DNA of 39,810 nucleotides from Candidatus Anaerobiospirillum pullicola (GCA_018884035.1 JAHLFE010000189.1:1-39810), one strand, 5' to 3'; positions 18,278-28,716 are shown, numbered from the stretch's first letter. Notes: generated from the letters alone by a model not told the origin. Numbers and translations: made by a program.

Positions 18278-19834
18278 GTGACGCTTTTTAATCCTGCCGT
18301 CTTCTTTATCGCGTGGCGCTACATCAAAGGCTCAAAGAAGCAGCGCTTTGCCTCATTTGTCGCTATCCTTGCGACTTTGGGCATTGCTATCGGCGTCTGT
18401 GCCTTAATCGTGGTCAGCTCCATCATGCAGGGCCTGCAAAACCGCCTCAAAGCTAATATCCTGAACGATTGTGCCCATGTGGTGGTGCAAGCTACGGTGC
18501 AGGATATCCCTCAGCTTCTTGCCTTAGATCACGTCAATGCCTTAGTGCCCTTTGTGCAGGGCGAGGCCATGCTGCAATATGGCTCGGATATCGTTATGGT
18601 GACCTTACAGGGCACCGACTATAACAGCCTTTACGTCAGTAACGATTACGCCTCGAGTATGGGCCTTACCACCCGTGACCGCATGCGCTTTTTACGTGAG
18701 GATGCCAGCAGGCAAGTTAACGAGCAGCAAGTGCAGTCAAGTCGCGAGCAGGTGCAAGCTGCCGTGCATCAGGGCCTCACAGATGGGGCGCATGATCATT
18801 CCGCCGCTGCTGCAACAGCAGCGCAGCAAGCAGCTGCGCCTAATGCCAATAGGTTTGCCGCTGAGTTTTCGCAAGTAGCCAGCGAGGTTTCTGGTAGTGA
18901 GGCCGAATCTTTGCCGTTGACAGCGGAGTTTGCGGACGAGACCATTGGCGAGGATGCAGCTGTAGCTGACCAGCAACTGCTCTTTTGCATTCCGATGCCG
19001 CATGTGGATCGCAGTGGCTATAACTACGGCTCTATCTTCGCTTTTGCTCCGAATTCCTACGACATAGCCTTAAATTACCAGTTGCTGCTGCAACTGGGTG
19101 TCGATACGCTTTCGGAGACTAAGGTGCGCCTTGTGAGCACGCAAAACGCGCGTTATACGCCGTTTGGTCTCATCCCTGTGCAGCGTAACTTTAAGGTGGC
19201 AGCCATTATCAATGCCATTGACCGCTCAGCAGCACCAACGGTAATTGGCAATTACACCGACGTTTACCGCTTTCTCCGCCTCTCTCCTGATGCCACTTAC
19301 TTTAGGCTTTATTTGAGCGATCCTTTCTTAGTGGAGGAGGTGGCCTCAAAGCTTGAGGGTAAGTTTGCCTACTCTGATTGGCGCGAGCGTTATGGCGACT
19401 TCTTTAAGGCGGTGAGCCTAGAGAAGATCACCATGTCGCTGATGCTGTGCTTAATCGTGGTGGTAGCGGCGTTTAATATTCTCTCGTCGCTTACTATGGT
19501 GGTGAGTTCACGTGTCAATGAGATTGCTATTTTAAAGACCATTGGTATGAGCAATCGCGCGCTTTTAAGCGTGTTCCTACTGGTGGGTATGAGTGCCAGC
19601 TTGATTGGCTCGTGCTTAGGCATCATTAGCGGCATCCCTTTGGCTTTAAATGCCCAGAGCATTTTAAGTGCGCTGGGTATCAGTATTGTCCAAGGTGATC
19701 TGCCCATTGAGATCGCTAGCGGTAACATTATTTTAATTGTGGTGCTGTGCTTGGCGGTATCACTGCTGTGCACCTTTTATCCTGCGTACTACGCCAGCAA
19801 GGCTGATCCTGCCAGCAACTTAGTGCACGCCTAA
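18278..19834 (+). CDS. lolC: Lipoprotein-releasing ABC transporter permease, LolC-type
   Basis: 518 aa; E. coli LolC is about 400. Together with LolE and two LolD it extracts mature lipoproteins from the inner membrane and hands them to LolA. Topology fits the family: one N-terminal membrane helix (about 25-47), a periplasmic domain, then three C-terminal helices (about 382-408, 428-460, 482-507). The cytoplasmic coupling motif VNEIAILKTIGMSNRALL lies between helices 2 and 3. Residues about 138-238 of the periplasmic domain are an Ala/Gln/Glu-rich insertion absent from E. coli. The opening NPAVFFIAWRYIKG matches the family N-terminus, supporting the GTG at 18278; GGAG lies about 12 bases upstream. 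Assignment to LolC rather than LolE rests on gene order and on the second permease looking more like LolE. Confidence 0.85.
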   Translation: MTLFNPAVFFIAWRYIKGSKKQRFASFVAILATLGIAIGVCALIVVSSIMQGLQNRLKANILNDCAHVVVQATVQDIPQLLALDHVNALVPFVQGEAMLQYGSDIVMVTLQGTDYNSLYVSNDYASSMGLTTRDRMRFLREDASRQVNEQQVQSSREQVQAAVHQGLTDGAHDHSAAAATAAQQAAAPNANRFAAEFSQVASEVSGSEAESLPLTAEFADETIGEDAAVADQQLLFCIPMPHVDRSGYNYGSIFAFAPNSYDIALNYQLLLQLGVDTLSETKVRLVSTQNARYTPFGLIPVQRNFKVAAIINAIDRSAAPTVIGNYTDVYRFLRLSPDATYFRLYLSDPFLVEEVASKLEGKFAYSDWRERYGDFFKAVSLEKITMSLMLCLIVVVAAFNILSSLTMVVSSRVNEIAILKTIGMSNRALLSVFLLVGMSASLIGSCLGIISGIPLALNAQSILSALGISIVQGDLPIEIASGNIILIVVLCLAVSLLCTFYPAYYASKADPASNLVHA

Positions 19835-19884
19835 AGCGATGAGAGCTGAGAGCAAAGCTATTGCCGTTGAGTAGTGGCCAGATA

Positions 19885-20036
19885 GGAACGACTTACTTAA
19901 TAAATGATGGGATTTATGGCAAGCATACTTGCCTCACCTTAAGGTATGCTCAGGCTAACTTGCACCTTTTATCTCGAGGTGTAGGCTGTTGCCAGCACTC
20001 AGCACTGCATCCGTCAGTTATTAGATAACTCATTCC
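19885..20036 (-). repeat. Dispersed palindromic element, copy 3
   Basis: 152 bp, minus orientation. Reverse-complement ends are GGAATGAGTTATCTAATAAC and the inverted GGAACGACTTACTTAATAAA; the core is CTCGAGATAAAAGGTGCAAG. An internal hairpin GGCAAG/CTTGCC is perfect. It lies 50 bp after the lolC stop, inside the presumed lol operon. Confidence 0.85.
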
Positions 20037-20066
20037 ATAGCGTTTTCCCTTAAGATGACGGCGTTA

Positions 20067-20088
20067 GCGCCGCTTAGGCGCCGCTTAG
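20067..20088. repeat. Two 11-bp tandem repeats
   Basis: GCGCCGCTTAG at 20067-20077 and 20078-20088, followed by GCGG. GC-rich and able to fold; upstream of lolD. Confidence 0.6.
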
Positions 20089-20297
20089 GCGGAAGGTGCC
20101 CCAAAACGTGTTATCCCCATGCTCTTGCCATAAGAGGCTAGCGCCACGATAGGCTACCGCTATGAGAGGCTACCGCCTTTATGATTCAGAGAGACGTTAG
20201 CACTTACAGCGCCATGTAGTCTCAGCGTGTCACGCCCCACTCTCTACTCTCACTTCCCAACTTATCCATCCCCGCACGAACTTACCCAAGGGCTAAG

Positions 20298-21578
20298 ATG
20301 CAAAAGATTCTACTCAAAGGTCGTGGTATTGAGCACTCCTATCAGGAAGGGAAAATCAAAACCCCTGTGCTCAAAGGTATTGACCTCGATATCGAAGCCT
20401 CAAAAATGACCGCCATCGTCGGTAAGTCCGGCTCCGGTAAAAGTACCCTGCTGCATATCCTCGGTACCCTCGATACCCCTAACAAGGGCGAGATCTTTTT
20501 CCAAGACGTCAACATCACCAAGCTCAGCGCGCGGGAAAAAGCTCGCTTCCGTAACCGCCATCTGGGCTTTGTCTACCAGTTTCACCACCTCTTAGGCGAC
20601 TTTACTGCCCTTGAGAACGTGATGCTGCCGCTTTTTATCGATAAGATGGATCGCGCCCTTGCCTATAAACGCGCCTCCTATCTTTTAGACTGCGTCGGCC
20701 TTGAGAACCTGAAGACTCACCTGCCTAGCGAGCTCTCAGGTGGTGAGCGCCAGCGCGTGGCTATTGCTCGTGCTCTAGTGCACTCCCCAGAGTTAGTGCT
20801 GGCGGACGAGCCTACCGGCAACCTCGACGAAAAGAACGCCAATGTCATCTTTGCGCTCTTTCGTGATCTGGTCAAAGAAGAGGGGGCAGCCGTGGTTATG
20901 GTGACCCACGATCAGAGCTTAGCGCAAAAGTGCGACCACATCCTTGAGATTGTAGATGGCGTTATTGTTAACGCTGCGGATCACTTACAAGAGTCGCATC
21001 AGAGCTTGCTCTATAACGAGCGCTATAACGAGGCTATTATCGCTGCCAGTGGTGATAGCGATGAGGCCACAGGGGAATTATTTACCCCAAACACATGGGA
21101 GAGTCATCACCTCACTTACGATGCTGCTAAGGCCTTAGCCAAGGCGCGCGCCCAAGAGGCACTAGCACGGCAAGCGGCGGCGGTAGTGGAGCTCATGGAG
21201 GAAGCGCCCGCTACAACCATTGCTAAATTAGGCACCGAGGCCGAGCTTGCGGCGGCGGTAGCTTCTACGGTAAACGCGGCAGCAGCGGTTTCCTTACAGC
21301 ATGAGCCAGTGCACTCCTATCGCGTGGAGCATAATACGGTGACAGCCGAGTTGCAGGGGAAACCGGAGATAGAGTGCCGTGCGGTGATTTTTGGTGAGGA
21401 AGCGGCCGCACCTGCTTACGAGGTGGCCGCTGCGGCTTTACAGGCGCAAAATAGTGAGCGCCAAGAAAAAGCGTCGCCGCAGCTTGAGGCAGCTGCTGAT
21501 GCAGCTGGTGCAGATGCCACTGGCGCCACTGGCGTGGCAGCAGCGGCGCCGCATGATGACAATGCGCAGCAGCGCTAA
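20298..21578 (+). CDS. lolD: Lipoprotein-releasing ABC transporter ATPase LolD with a 195-residue C-terminal tail
   Basis: 426 aa; E. coli LolD is about 233. The ATPase domain is complete: Walker A GKSGSGKST (42-50), Q-loop Q94 in FVYQFHHLL, signature LSGGERQR (146-153), Walker B LVLADEP (166-172) with D-loop NLD, and H204 in VTHD. FVYQFHHLL and DFTALENV are typical of LolD among MacB-like ATPases. It would power lipoprotein release through LolC and LolE. The family ends near residue 230. The rest is an acidic, Ala/Glu/Gln-rich tail without recognised domains (runs such as AAAVVELMEEAPATT and AAADAAGADATGATG). The ATG at 20298 has AAGGG about six bases upstream. lolE starts 26 bases downstream, so these two are coupled. 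Confidence 0.93.
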   Translation: MQKILLKGRGIEHSYQEGKIKTPVLKGIDLDIEASKMTAIVGKSGSGKSTLLHILGTLDTPNKGEIFFQDVNITKLSAREKARFRNRHLGFVYQFHHLLGDFTALENVMLPLFIDKMDRALAYKRASYLLDCVGLENLKTHLPSELSGGERQRVAIARALVHSPELVLADEPTGNLDEKNANVIFALFRDLVKEEGAAVVMVTHDQSLAQKCDHILEIVDGVIVNAADHLQESHQSLLYNERYNEAIIAASGDSDEATGELFTPNTWESHHLTYDAAKALAKARAQEALARQAAAVVELMEEAPATTIAKLGTEAELAAAVASTVNAAAAVSLQHEPVHSYRVEHNTVTAELQGKPEIECRAVIFGEEAAAPAYEVAAAALQAQNSERQEKASPQLEAAADAAGADATGATGVAAAAPHDDNAQQR

Positions 21579-21604
21579 TGAGGCAGGGCTAGGAGGACGG
21601 GCTC

Positions 21605-23302
21605 GTGGCTAATTTCCTTGATCTCAAACTAGCACTGCGCTTTTTTCGCTCACGGCGTAAAGGGGCGCTAACGCGCTTTATCTCCTTTGCTTCGACCTGC
21701 GGTATTGCCATTGGTGTCTTTGCGGCTATTGTGGGCTTTTCCGCCATGAATGGCTTTGAGTACGAGCTAGAGAACCGCGTGCTCTCGATCATTCCCTCGG
21801 CGCAATTAAACAGTTCCCGTCCGTACTTTCAGGATGTGGCTGATATCGAGCGCATCTTAAACGAGAGTCCGCACATTGTGGCTACGGCACCGGCCATTGA
21901 GCTGCGGGCTATTTTGTCGGCTAATCGCGCTTTTGCGCCGCTGGTGATTGCCGGTATTGACCCTTACAAAGAGCAGGACGTCATTGCTATTCAGCGCTTT
22001 ACCAATACGCAGCTTATCTCGCTGTGCCCTAACTTTAGGGGCTATGTCTTTGGTATGGATCAGGAGTGCGCTGATTGCAACATTACTGATGCTGCGGTAG
22101 CGTCTGACGACGCCACTGCGCTGGGCGGGCCAGGCTCGCCTTGTGCCGTAGACTTTTCGACGCCAGCTGCACCTGAAGATGATGCAGCGGACAGCGCAAC
22201 TGCTGACGCAGCAGCTGCTGACACCTTAGAAAACGAGGAAGAGGAGCAGTTAGCAGCTAGTGCAGCAAGATCTGAGGACGCTGCAGCGGAGCAGGGCGCC
22301 CCTGCTGAGCAGAACCCCGCAGCGGCACAGGATGCTCCAGCTGCACAGAGTACAGAAGCACAGTCACGCTCCTTAGCGGCGCAGAGTGCCGAGCCGGTGC
22401 TGCCAACCTCGAATATTCCCCGCATCATTATTGGCTCGGGTATCGCCAAAAAATTGCAGGTGGACGTGGGTGACATGGTGGATGTGGTAACGTTAGACAA
22501 CACTGCCACCGTGGATAGCATTAACGCAGCGCATACCCCAGAGCAAGAGGCTTCGACTGTGCAGTCCTTTGCGGGTACGGACTTTAATCGCACGCTGCGT
22601 ACCCCACAAAAGCATAAGGCCCTCGTAGTGGGCATTATCCACATTGGTGGTCAGCTTGACACTACGGTCGCACTGATGCACTACACCGTGCTGAAAGAGC
22701 TGGCATCCTTGCAAGGGCCAAACGTGATTCATATTCGCACGGACAATCTGCAAGATACCAACAACATTGTCTTTAATGCCACCTCCGGCAAGATTAAAGA
22801 GAGCGCCTATTTGGTGACGTGGATGAGCACGCAGGGTAAGCTCTACCACGATATTCAGATGGTACGACAGATCCTCTTTGTCGCTATGTTCTTAGTGCTG
22901 GCCGTGGCCTGCTTTAACATTGTCTCCAATCTTCTCATGATGGTAGGAGAGAAGAGACGTGAGATTGCGATTTTGCTCACCATGGGGATGAAGCCGCATC
23001 ACGTGGTGCGTACTTTTGCGCTCATGGGACTGATCTCTGGTATGTATGGCTCGCTGTTAGGCTTAGTCTCCGGTGTGGTGGTAAGCTTAGTGGTGACGCC
23101 GATTACCTCATCGTTTCGCGATTGGTTTGGCTTTGATCTGCTCAATGAGGATGTGTACTTCATTAACTTTATTCCTTGCAGATTAGAGTTAAGTGACGTC
23201 CTGATTGTGCTGGCGATTTCGCTGTTAATGAGCTTAGGCGCGGCTTTATACCCAGCGCTGCGTGCTTCGCGGATTAAGCCTGCACGCGAGCTCAACTTAT
23301 AA
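21605..23302 (+). CDS. lolE: Lipoprotein-releasing ABC transporter permease, LolE-type
   Basis: 565 aa against 414 in E. coli. One membrane helix near the N-terminus (about 25-47, FISFASTCGIAIGVFAAIVG), a long periplasmic domain, and three C-terminal helices (about 420-445, 460-490, 525-550) with the coupling motif KRREIAILLTMGMKPHHVV. FSAMNGFEYELENRVL right after the first helix closely matches LolE (SAMNGFERELNNRIL as I recall it). Residues about 152-265 are an Ala/Glu/Asp-rich insertion absent from E. coli. The start is a GTG at 21605 with a perfect AGGAGG nine bases upstream; the frame and the family N-terminus agree. Partner of LolC and LolD. Confidence 0.88.
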   Translation: MANFLDLKLALRFFRSRRKGALTRFISFASTCGIAIGVFAAIVGFSAMNGFEYELENRVLSIIPSAQLNSSRPYFQDVADIERILNESPHIVATAPAIELRAILSANRAFAPLVIAGIDPYKEQDVIAIQRFTNTQLISLCPNFRGYVFGMDQECADCNITDAAVASDDATALGGPGSPCAVDFSTPAAPEDDAADSATADAAAADTLENEEEEQLAASAARSEDAAAEQGAPAEQNPAAAQDAPAAQSTEAQSRSLAAQSAEPVLPTSNIPRIIIGSGIAKKLQVDVGDMVDVVTLDNTATVDSINAAHTPEQEASTVQSFAGTDFNRTLRTPQKHKALVVGIIHIGGQLDTTVALMHYTVLKELASLQGPNVIHIRTDNLQDTNNIVFNATSGKIKESAYLVTWMSTQGKLYHDIQMVRQILFVAMFLVLAVACFNIVSNLLMMVGEKRREIAILLTMGMKPHHVVRTFALMGLISGMYGSLLGLVSGVVVSLVVTPITSSFRDWFGFDLLNEDVYFINFIPCRLELSDVLIVLAISLLMSLGAALYPALRASRIKPARELNL

Positions 23303-23550
23303 TTTGAGACGCCCAGTGCGTAAGCTGCGCTTACAGCGCGTGAGCACCGGCTCGGTTCTAGGTTTAGTGGTTTGAGCCGCCTTACAGAGGTGGCAGGCCA
23401 CTTTTAGGTGGCGGGCTTCCTTACCCTAGAGCTTCGCCACTTCACGTAGGTGGTGCCGCATTTTACAAAGGTGCTTGTGCCCACCTCTCTGGGCAGACAG
23501 ACGTACTGCCTTGCTTTTTGGCACCGCGTACTTGTTTCGAGGATTTTGCT

Positions 23551-24102
23551 ATGCCAACTGCATTAGTTGCTTTTGCTAATGGTTCTGAGGATATGGAGGC
23601 TACGGCCGCCGCTTCGATTATTGCCCGTGGTGGCGTTAAGATCACCCGTGCTGCTATCACCACCGATGGCTCCAAGGAAGTAGTGTGCTCCCATGGCATG
23701 CATGTTCTGTGTGAAAAGCACATCAGCGAATGCACTGAGGATTACGACATTATCGTCATCCCTGGTGGTTTAGATGGTGCCACCAATTGCGCTAACTGCG
23801 AGCCACTCATTGCGAAGTTAAAGGCGCAAAAGGCTGCGGGCCGCTACGTGGCTGCTATTTGCGCCGCTCCAGGCTTTGTGCTGGCTAAGCATGGCATTAT
23901 CACCGACGGCCCAGCCACGGGCTATCCTGGCTGCTCGGACAACATTCAAAACTACACTGGTGCTAACACCTGCATCGACCGCATCAATAAGATCGTGACC
24001 GGTAAGGGCCCAGCCTTAGCCATTGAGTTTGGTCTGGCGTGCTTGGAGGTCTTAGTGCCAGCTGAGACTGTAGAGCAGGTGAAAAAGGGCATGCTGTGCT
24101 AA
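23551..24102 (+). CDS. yajL: DJ-1/PfpI-family protein YajL
   Basis: 183 aa; E. coli YajL is 196. This family of small cytoplasmic stress proteins is reported as chaperone or protein/nucleotide deglycase; those activities are debated. The nucleophile elbow is AAICAAPG with C104, and the conserved acidic residue is E16 in NGSEDMEA. PGGLDGATNC and the GPALAIEFGL C-terminal helix match YajL. It is Cys-rich for its size. I chose the ATG at 23551 with GAGG eight bases upstream; the frame is open from 23518 but the first 11 residues lack family similarity. A terminator-like hairpin follows at 24226. In E. coli yajL lies next to thiI, which is here 7.4 kb upstream. Confidence 0.9.
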   Translation: MPTALVAFANGSEDMEATAAASIIARGGVKITRAAITTDGSKEVVCSHGMHVLCEKHISECTEDYDIIVIPGGLDGATNCANCEPLIAKLKAQKAAGRYVAAICAAPGFVLAKHGIITDGPATGYPGCSDNIQNYTGANTCIDRINKIVTGKGPALAIEFGLACLEVLVPAETVEQVKKGMLC

Positions 24103-24225
24103 GGGGGCACTCAGGGCGGGATAAAGCCGTCTTTAGCCCGCGCTAAGGACTCTAAAAGCCTTAGTGATCTTTAGCGGTGTAACCGCTGCCACGTGCCGTA
24201 CTTAAGCTGTGTCTTAAGCGCTTAG

Positions 24226-24257
24226 AGCCACCATATGGGATCCATGTGGTGGCTTTG
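24226..24257 (+). terminator. Terminator-like hairpin after yajL
   Basis: AGCCACCAT..ATGTGGTGGCT: GCCACCA (24227-24233) pairs with TGGTGGC (24247-24253), followed by only TTTG. Probably a weak rho-independent terminator, 120 bp after the stop. Confidence 0.5.
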
Positions 24258-24573
24258 TCGTCTTGGGCGTTGACGTTCTACCTCAGAGCATACTGAGCAA
24301 GTCTGTGCGCCATTCCGTGTGAGCTGTTTTCCCTTCCCTCATAGAGGCTACCTAATAAGGGCGCTGCCATCTTGGAGTAAACAACTACCTTAAGCTGCCT
24401 CTAACGTGATCACTGCTCAGTGGTAGTTGAGCACATGTAATAGATAAGGCACATCACACCGCACCTCAAGGTAGCTCTACTGGTGTCTGTTGTAGCTGTC
24501 ATTGCGCAATGCTGAACTTGAGGAAAAGAGCTCTCCTTGTGCCCCCGCTCTGAGAATGACTTTTGGGCGCTTT

Positions 24574-24602
24574 TTGCGATTTAATATAGCACGTGCGATA
24601 AT
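24574..24602 (+). promoter_or_regulatory. Sigma70-type promoter for pheS
   Basis: -35 TTGCGA (24574-24579) and -10 GATAAT (24597-24602) are 17 bp apart, 4/6 and 5/6 matches. The implied leader is about 180 nt before the pheS ATG. Confidence 0.55.
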
Positions 24603-24719
24603 TGTGAATTTAGATTTTGGCGCTACCACCTGTCCCTTGTGCCTTGCTTTGACTGCGCTTTGACGCCACCACAAGCAAGCACAAGTGGCAGTGAGAGGAG
24701 GCCCATGCGCGCCGCTTAA

Positions 24720-25775
<1,056 letters not shown>

Positions 25776-26319
25776 AAGCCTCCCTCCACACACTGGGCGG
25801 GTCCGAAGCATGGCATGGCACCGCACCGCACTGCACCACACTGCACTGCACTGCACAGCCCAGCAGAGCAGAGCAGGGCACAGCAGAGCAGGGCACAGCA
25901 GAGCAAAGTATGCTCTGCGTAGCGCAGTGTAACGCAGCGTGCCGTGCAGAGCGCTGTGCTTCAGGTTAGGACAAACTGAGATCGCGGTCGCGACAACTAA
26001 GAGTAAGTTCTAACAGCAGGACAACAGGCAGAAAAGAGCGCGCCTGAAGTTGAGAACGCTAAGGACGGACACAAGCAAGCAAGACACTTGGGTGCTCCTT
26101 ACAGACAGTAAGCCACAGCAAGGAAAAAACTGCGGCGCTGCAGTAAGTCGAGCTCGGTGCTTCCTTGTAAGTCACAAGTCACAGCGCCCCTGTTCTCAAG
26201 ACACCACGCTCCTTAGTAACACGTACCTTAGTAAGTTGCCCACCGCAGCGAGGCTTACGCCAACCACGTAAGTGCGAAAGAGTGGTCAGTAAGCCTGCGT
26301 CAACAGGATATTTTGCGTT
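25776..26319. other. Low-complexity gap separating pheS from pheT
   Basis: 544 bp with no gene. The first third is a simple-sequence region (25808-25905). After it GCTCTGC (25912-25918) and GCAGAGC (about 25946-25952) form an inverted repeat. No promoter matching consensus well was found for pheT. Confidence 0.55.
25808..25905. repeat. Simple-sequence repeats (GCACC/ACTGC, then a 15-bp unit)
   Basis: A stretch of GCATG, GCACC and CACTGCACTGCACTGCAC pentamers is followed by the 15-bp unit GCAGAGCAGGGCACA at 25868-25882 and 25883-25897 plus a partial third copy to 25905. Confidence 0.8.
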
Positions 26320-28716
26320 ATGAAGTTTAATAAGAACTGGGTCGATGAGTGGGTGCCAAATTCCTTAAGCGCCCAAGAGCTGTCTGATGCCATTACCATG
26401 GCCGGCTTAGAGGTGGACACCTGCAAGGAAGTCTGCGGTAAGTTTGACCACGTGGTCGTAGGCGAAGTCGTCGAGTGCTGGGATCACCCTGACTCTGACC
26501 ACCTCCACGTCACCCGTGTAAACGTCGGTGCGGCCGCTCCTAATGGCGAGCTCTTACAGATTGTCTGTGGTGCCCCTAACTGCCGTCAGGGCTTAAAGGT
26601 AGCCTGTTCCTTAGTCGGTGCACACTTACCTGGCATCACCATTAAGGCGGCTAAGTTAAGAGGTGTCGAGTCGCAGGGCATGCTCTGCTCTTACAAGGAG
26701 CTGGAGATGTCTGAGGAGTCAAGCGGCATTATTGAGCTGCCAGCGGACGCCCCTGTGGGCATGGACTTACACGAGTACATGCACTTAAACGACTACACCA
26801 TTGATGTGGACTTAACCACCAATCGTCCAGATTGCTTAAGCCTGCGTGGTATTGCTCGTGAAGTGGCTGTGTTAACGCACGCTCCTTTCCATGAGCTCAG
26901 CATCCCCGAGGTTACCCCAACTTGTGATGCGACCTTCCCTGTGGAGGTGTTAAATCCACAGGCTTGCCCATGCTACTTAGGTCGTGTGGTGCGTGGTGTG
27001 AACCAAAAGGCGCAAAGCCCACTGTGGATGGTCGAGAGATTACGTCGCTGCGGTATCCGCTCCGTCTCGCCAATTGTGGACGTCACCAACTACGTAATGT
27101 TAGAGCTGGGGCAGCCTCTGCACGCCTTTGATTTAAATCGCGTCCATGACAAGATTCAGGTGCGCCTTGCCCATAAGGGCGAGCGCTTAGTGCTGCTCTC
27201 GGGCGAAGAGGTGGAGGTGACGGATGACACCTTAGTGATCGCCGATAGCCACGGCCCCGTGGGCTTAGCCGGTATCTTTGGTGGTGAGAAGTCGGGTATC
27301 AACAGCGACACTCAGGACGTCTTTTTAGAGTCGGCCTTCTTTACGCCACTTGCCATTAAGGGCCGTGCCCGTCATTACGGCTTAAATACCGATGCTTCTC
27401 ACCGCTTCGAGCGTGGTGTTGACCCAGAGCTCCAGCGTACCGCTATGGAGCGTGCTACCGCCCTCTTAGTGCAGATCGCCGGTGGTGAAGTCGGCCCTGT
27501 CATTGAGTGCCGCGATGAGGCTGAGCTCAAGCGTGATGAGACCCATCACATCACCTTACGCTTAGACCGCCTTGCTAAGGTCTTAGGCTGCGAGGTGCCA
27601 GCTGCGGAAGTTGAGCACATCTTAAACACGCTGGGCTTACAGCCACAAAAGGTTGAGGGAGGCTACTACACCACTGCTCCTTCCTTCCGCTTCGATTTAG
27701 AGATCGAAGAGGACTTAATTGAGGAAGTCGCCCGTATTTACGGCTATAACAAGGTGCCAAGCACCCTGCCTATCGCCGAAATGGTGATGGCTGCCGCGAA
27801 AGAAGAGGTGGTCTCTGAGCGCGCACTGCGTCACAACTTAGTGCAGTCGGGCTACCAAGAGGCGATCACTTACTCCTTTACCGACCCACGCGTTCTTAAG
27901 GTCTTTTACGACTTAGAGCCAATGACGCTGCTCACGCCAATCTCCTTAGAGATGTCGGCAATGCGCACGACGTTGCTTGCAGGCTTAGCCGTGGCGGCCA
28001 AGTACAATGTGCACCGTCAGCAAAAGCGTGTGCGCTTATTTGAGCTGGGCTTAAGCTACATCCAAGACGAGACCGCCGAAAATGGCGTGCGCCAAGAGCC
28101 AATGGTCGCAGGCTTAGCCTTAGGTGATGCCGAGGCTGAGTGCTGGAGCCAAAAGGCCCGTCACATCGACTTCTTTGACCTCAAGGGTGATGTCGAGAAC
28201 CTGCTGGATTTAACGGCCCGTCCACAAGCTTATGAGTGGCGTGTCACTGAGGCGCCATTCTTACACCCTGGTCAGGGTGCTGACCTCTACTTAGATGGTC
28301 GTAAGGTCGGTGTCGTGGGTATCCTCCACCCAGTGGCACAAAAGGCTTTAGGCTTTAAGACCCCAGTGGGTGTGTTTGAGATTGCCCAAGCGGCCCTGAG
28401 CACGCGTGTGATTCCGCTGGCCCATGAGATCTCGAAGTTCCCAAGCGTGCGTCGTGACTTAGCTTTTGTCTTAGATAAGAACGTGCATGCTCAGGATGTG
28501 GTAGCTCTCATTACCGCTGAGGGTGGCAAGCTCGTCGATAAGGTCGTGATCTTTGATGTCTTTGAGAGTGCGGAGTTAGGCGATAAGCGCTCATTAGCTT
28601 TAGGCCTGAGCCTTAACGACAACGAGCGTACTTTAGAGGACGCTGAGGTTGATGCCTTAGTCGAGAAGGTCGTCGCTGCGGTCAAGGCTAAGTTTGGTGC
28701 GACCTTACGTGAGTAA
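26320..28716 (+). CDS. pheT: Phenylalanyl-tRNA synthetase beta subunit
   Basis: 798 aa; E. coli PheT is 795. Domains in order: N-terminal B1 and tRNA-binding OB-fold (about 1-150; CWDHPDSDHLHVTRVN and VCGAPNC), B3/B4 editing domain that clears misactivated tyrosine (about 210-400), B5 DNA-binding-like domain (about 405-475), the catalytic-like core, and the C-terminal ferredoxin-fold anticodon-binding domain (about 700-798; SKFPSVRRDLAFVLD). It binds tRNA-Phe with PheS. The ATG at 26320 is preceded by AGGATA about ten bases upstream. In E. coli ihfA follows; here an accessory gene follows instead. Confidence 0.97.
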   Translation: MKFNKNWVDEWVPNSLSAQELSDAITMAGLEVDTCKEVCGKFDHVVVGEVVECWDHPDSDHLHVTRVNVGAAAPNGELLQIVCGAPNCRQGLKVACSLVGAHLPGITIKAAKLRGVESQGMLCSYKELEMSEESSGIIELPADAPVGMDLHEYMHLNDYTIDVDLTTNRPDCLSLRGIAREVAVLTHAPFHELSIPEVTPTCDATFPVEVLNPQACPCYLGRVVRGVNQKAQSPLWMVERLRRCGIRSVSPIVDVTNYVMLELGQPLHAFDLNRVHDKIQVRLAHKGERLVLLSGEEVEVTDDTLVIADSHGPVGLAGIFGGEKSGINSDTQDVFLESAFFTPLAIKGRARHYGLNTDASHRFERGVDPELQRTAMERATALLVQIAGGEVGPVIECRDEAELKRDETHHITLRLDRLAKVLGCEVPAAEVEHILNTLGLQPQKVEGGYYTTAPSFRFDLEIEEDLIEEVARIYGYNKVPSTLPIAEMVMAAAKEEVVSERALRHNLVQSGYQEAITYSFTDPRVLKVFYDLEPMTLLTPISLEMSAMRTTLLAGLAVAAKYNVHRQQKRVRLFELGLSYIQDETAENGVRQEPMVAGLALGDAEAECWSQKARHIDFFDLKGDVENLLDLTARPQAYEWRVTEAPFLHPGQGADLYLDGRKVGVVGILHPVAQKALGFKTPVGVFEIAQAALSTRVIPLAHEISKFPSVRRDLAFVLDKNVHAQDVVALITAEGGKLVDKVVIFDVFESAELGDKRSLALGLSLNDNERTLEDAEVDALVEKVVAAVKAKFGATLRE

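Larger units (their letters stand above)
19835..20297. other. Gap between lolC and lolD
   Basis: 463 bp that would normally be a few bases in a lolCDE operon. It contains repeat copy 3 (19885-20036), a tandem 11-bp repeat (20067-20088), three loose copies of an AGGCTA(G/C)CGC motif at about 20134-20176, and a C/T-rich tract at 20228-20290 just before lolD. No gene. Confidence 0.55.

Noticed and set aside
22060..22644. Minus-strand ORF of 194 aa inside lolE
   Set aside because: Antisense to the Ala/Glu-rich insertion; no ribosome site or homology.
24556..24663. Possible Phe-containing leader peptide before pheS (ATG at 24556)
   Set aside because: Only four Phe in 35 codons, no ribosome site, and it overlaps the predicted promoter; not a pheM-type leader.
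24693..24719. Strong Shine-Dalgarno with a 4-codon ORF before pheS
   Set aside because: Spacing to ATG 24705 is too short (3 nt) and to GTG 24720 too long; could not decide a function.
25776..25910. CRISPR-like repeats between pheS and pheT
   Set aside because: Contiguous short units without spacers; no cas genes.
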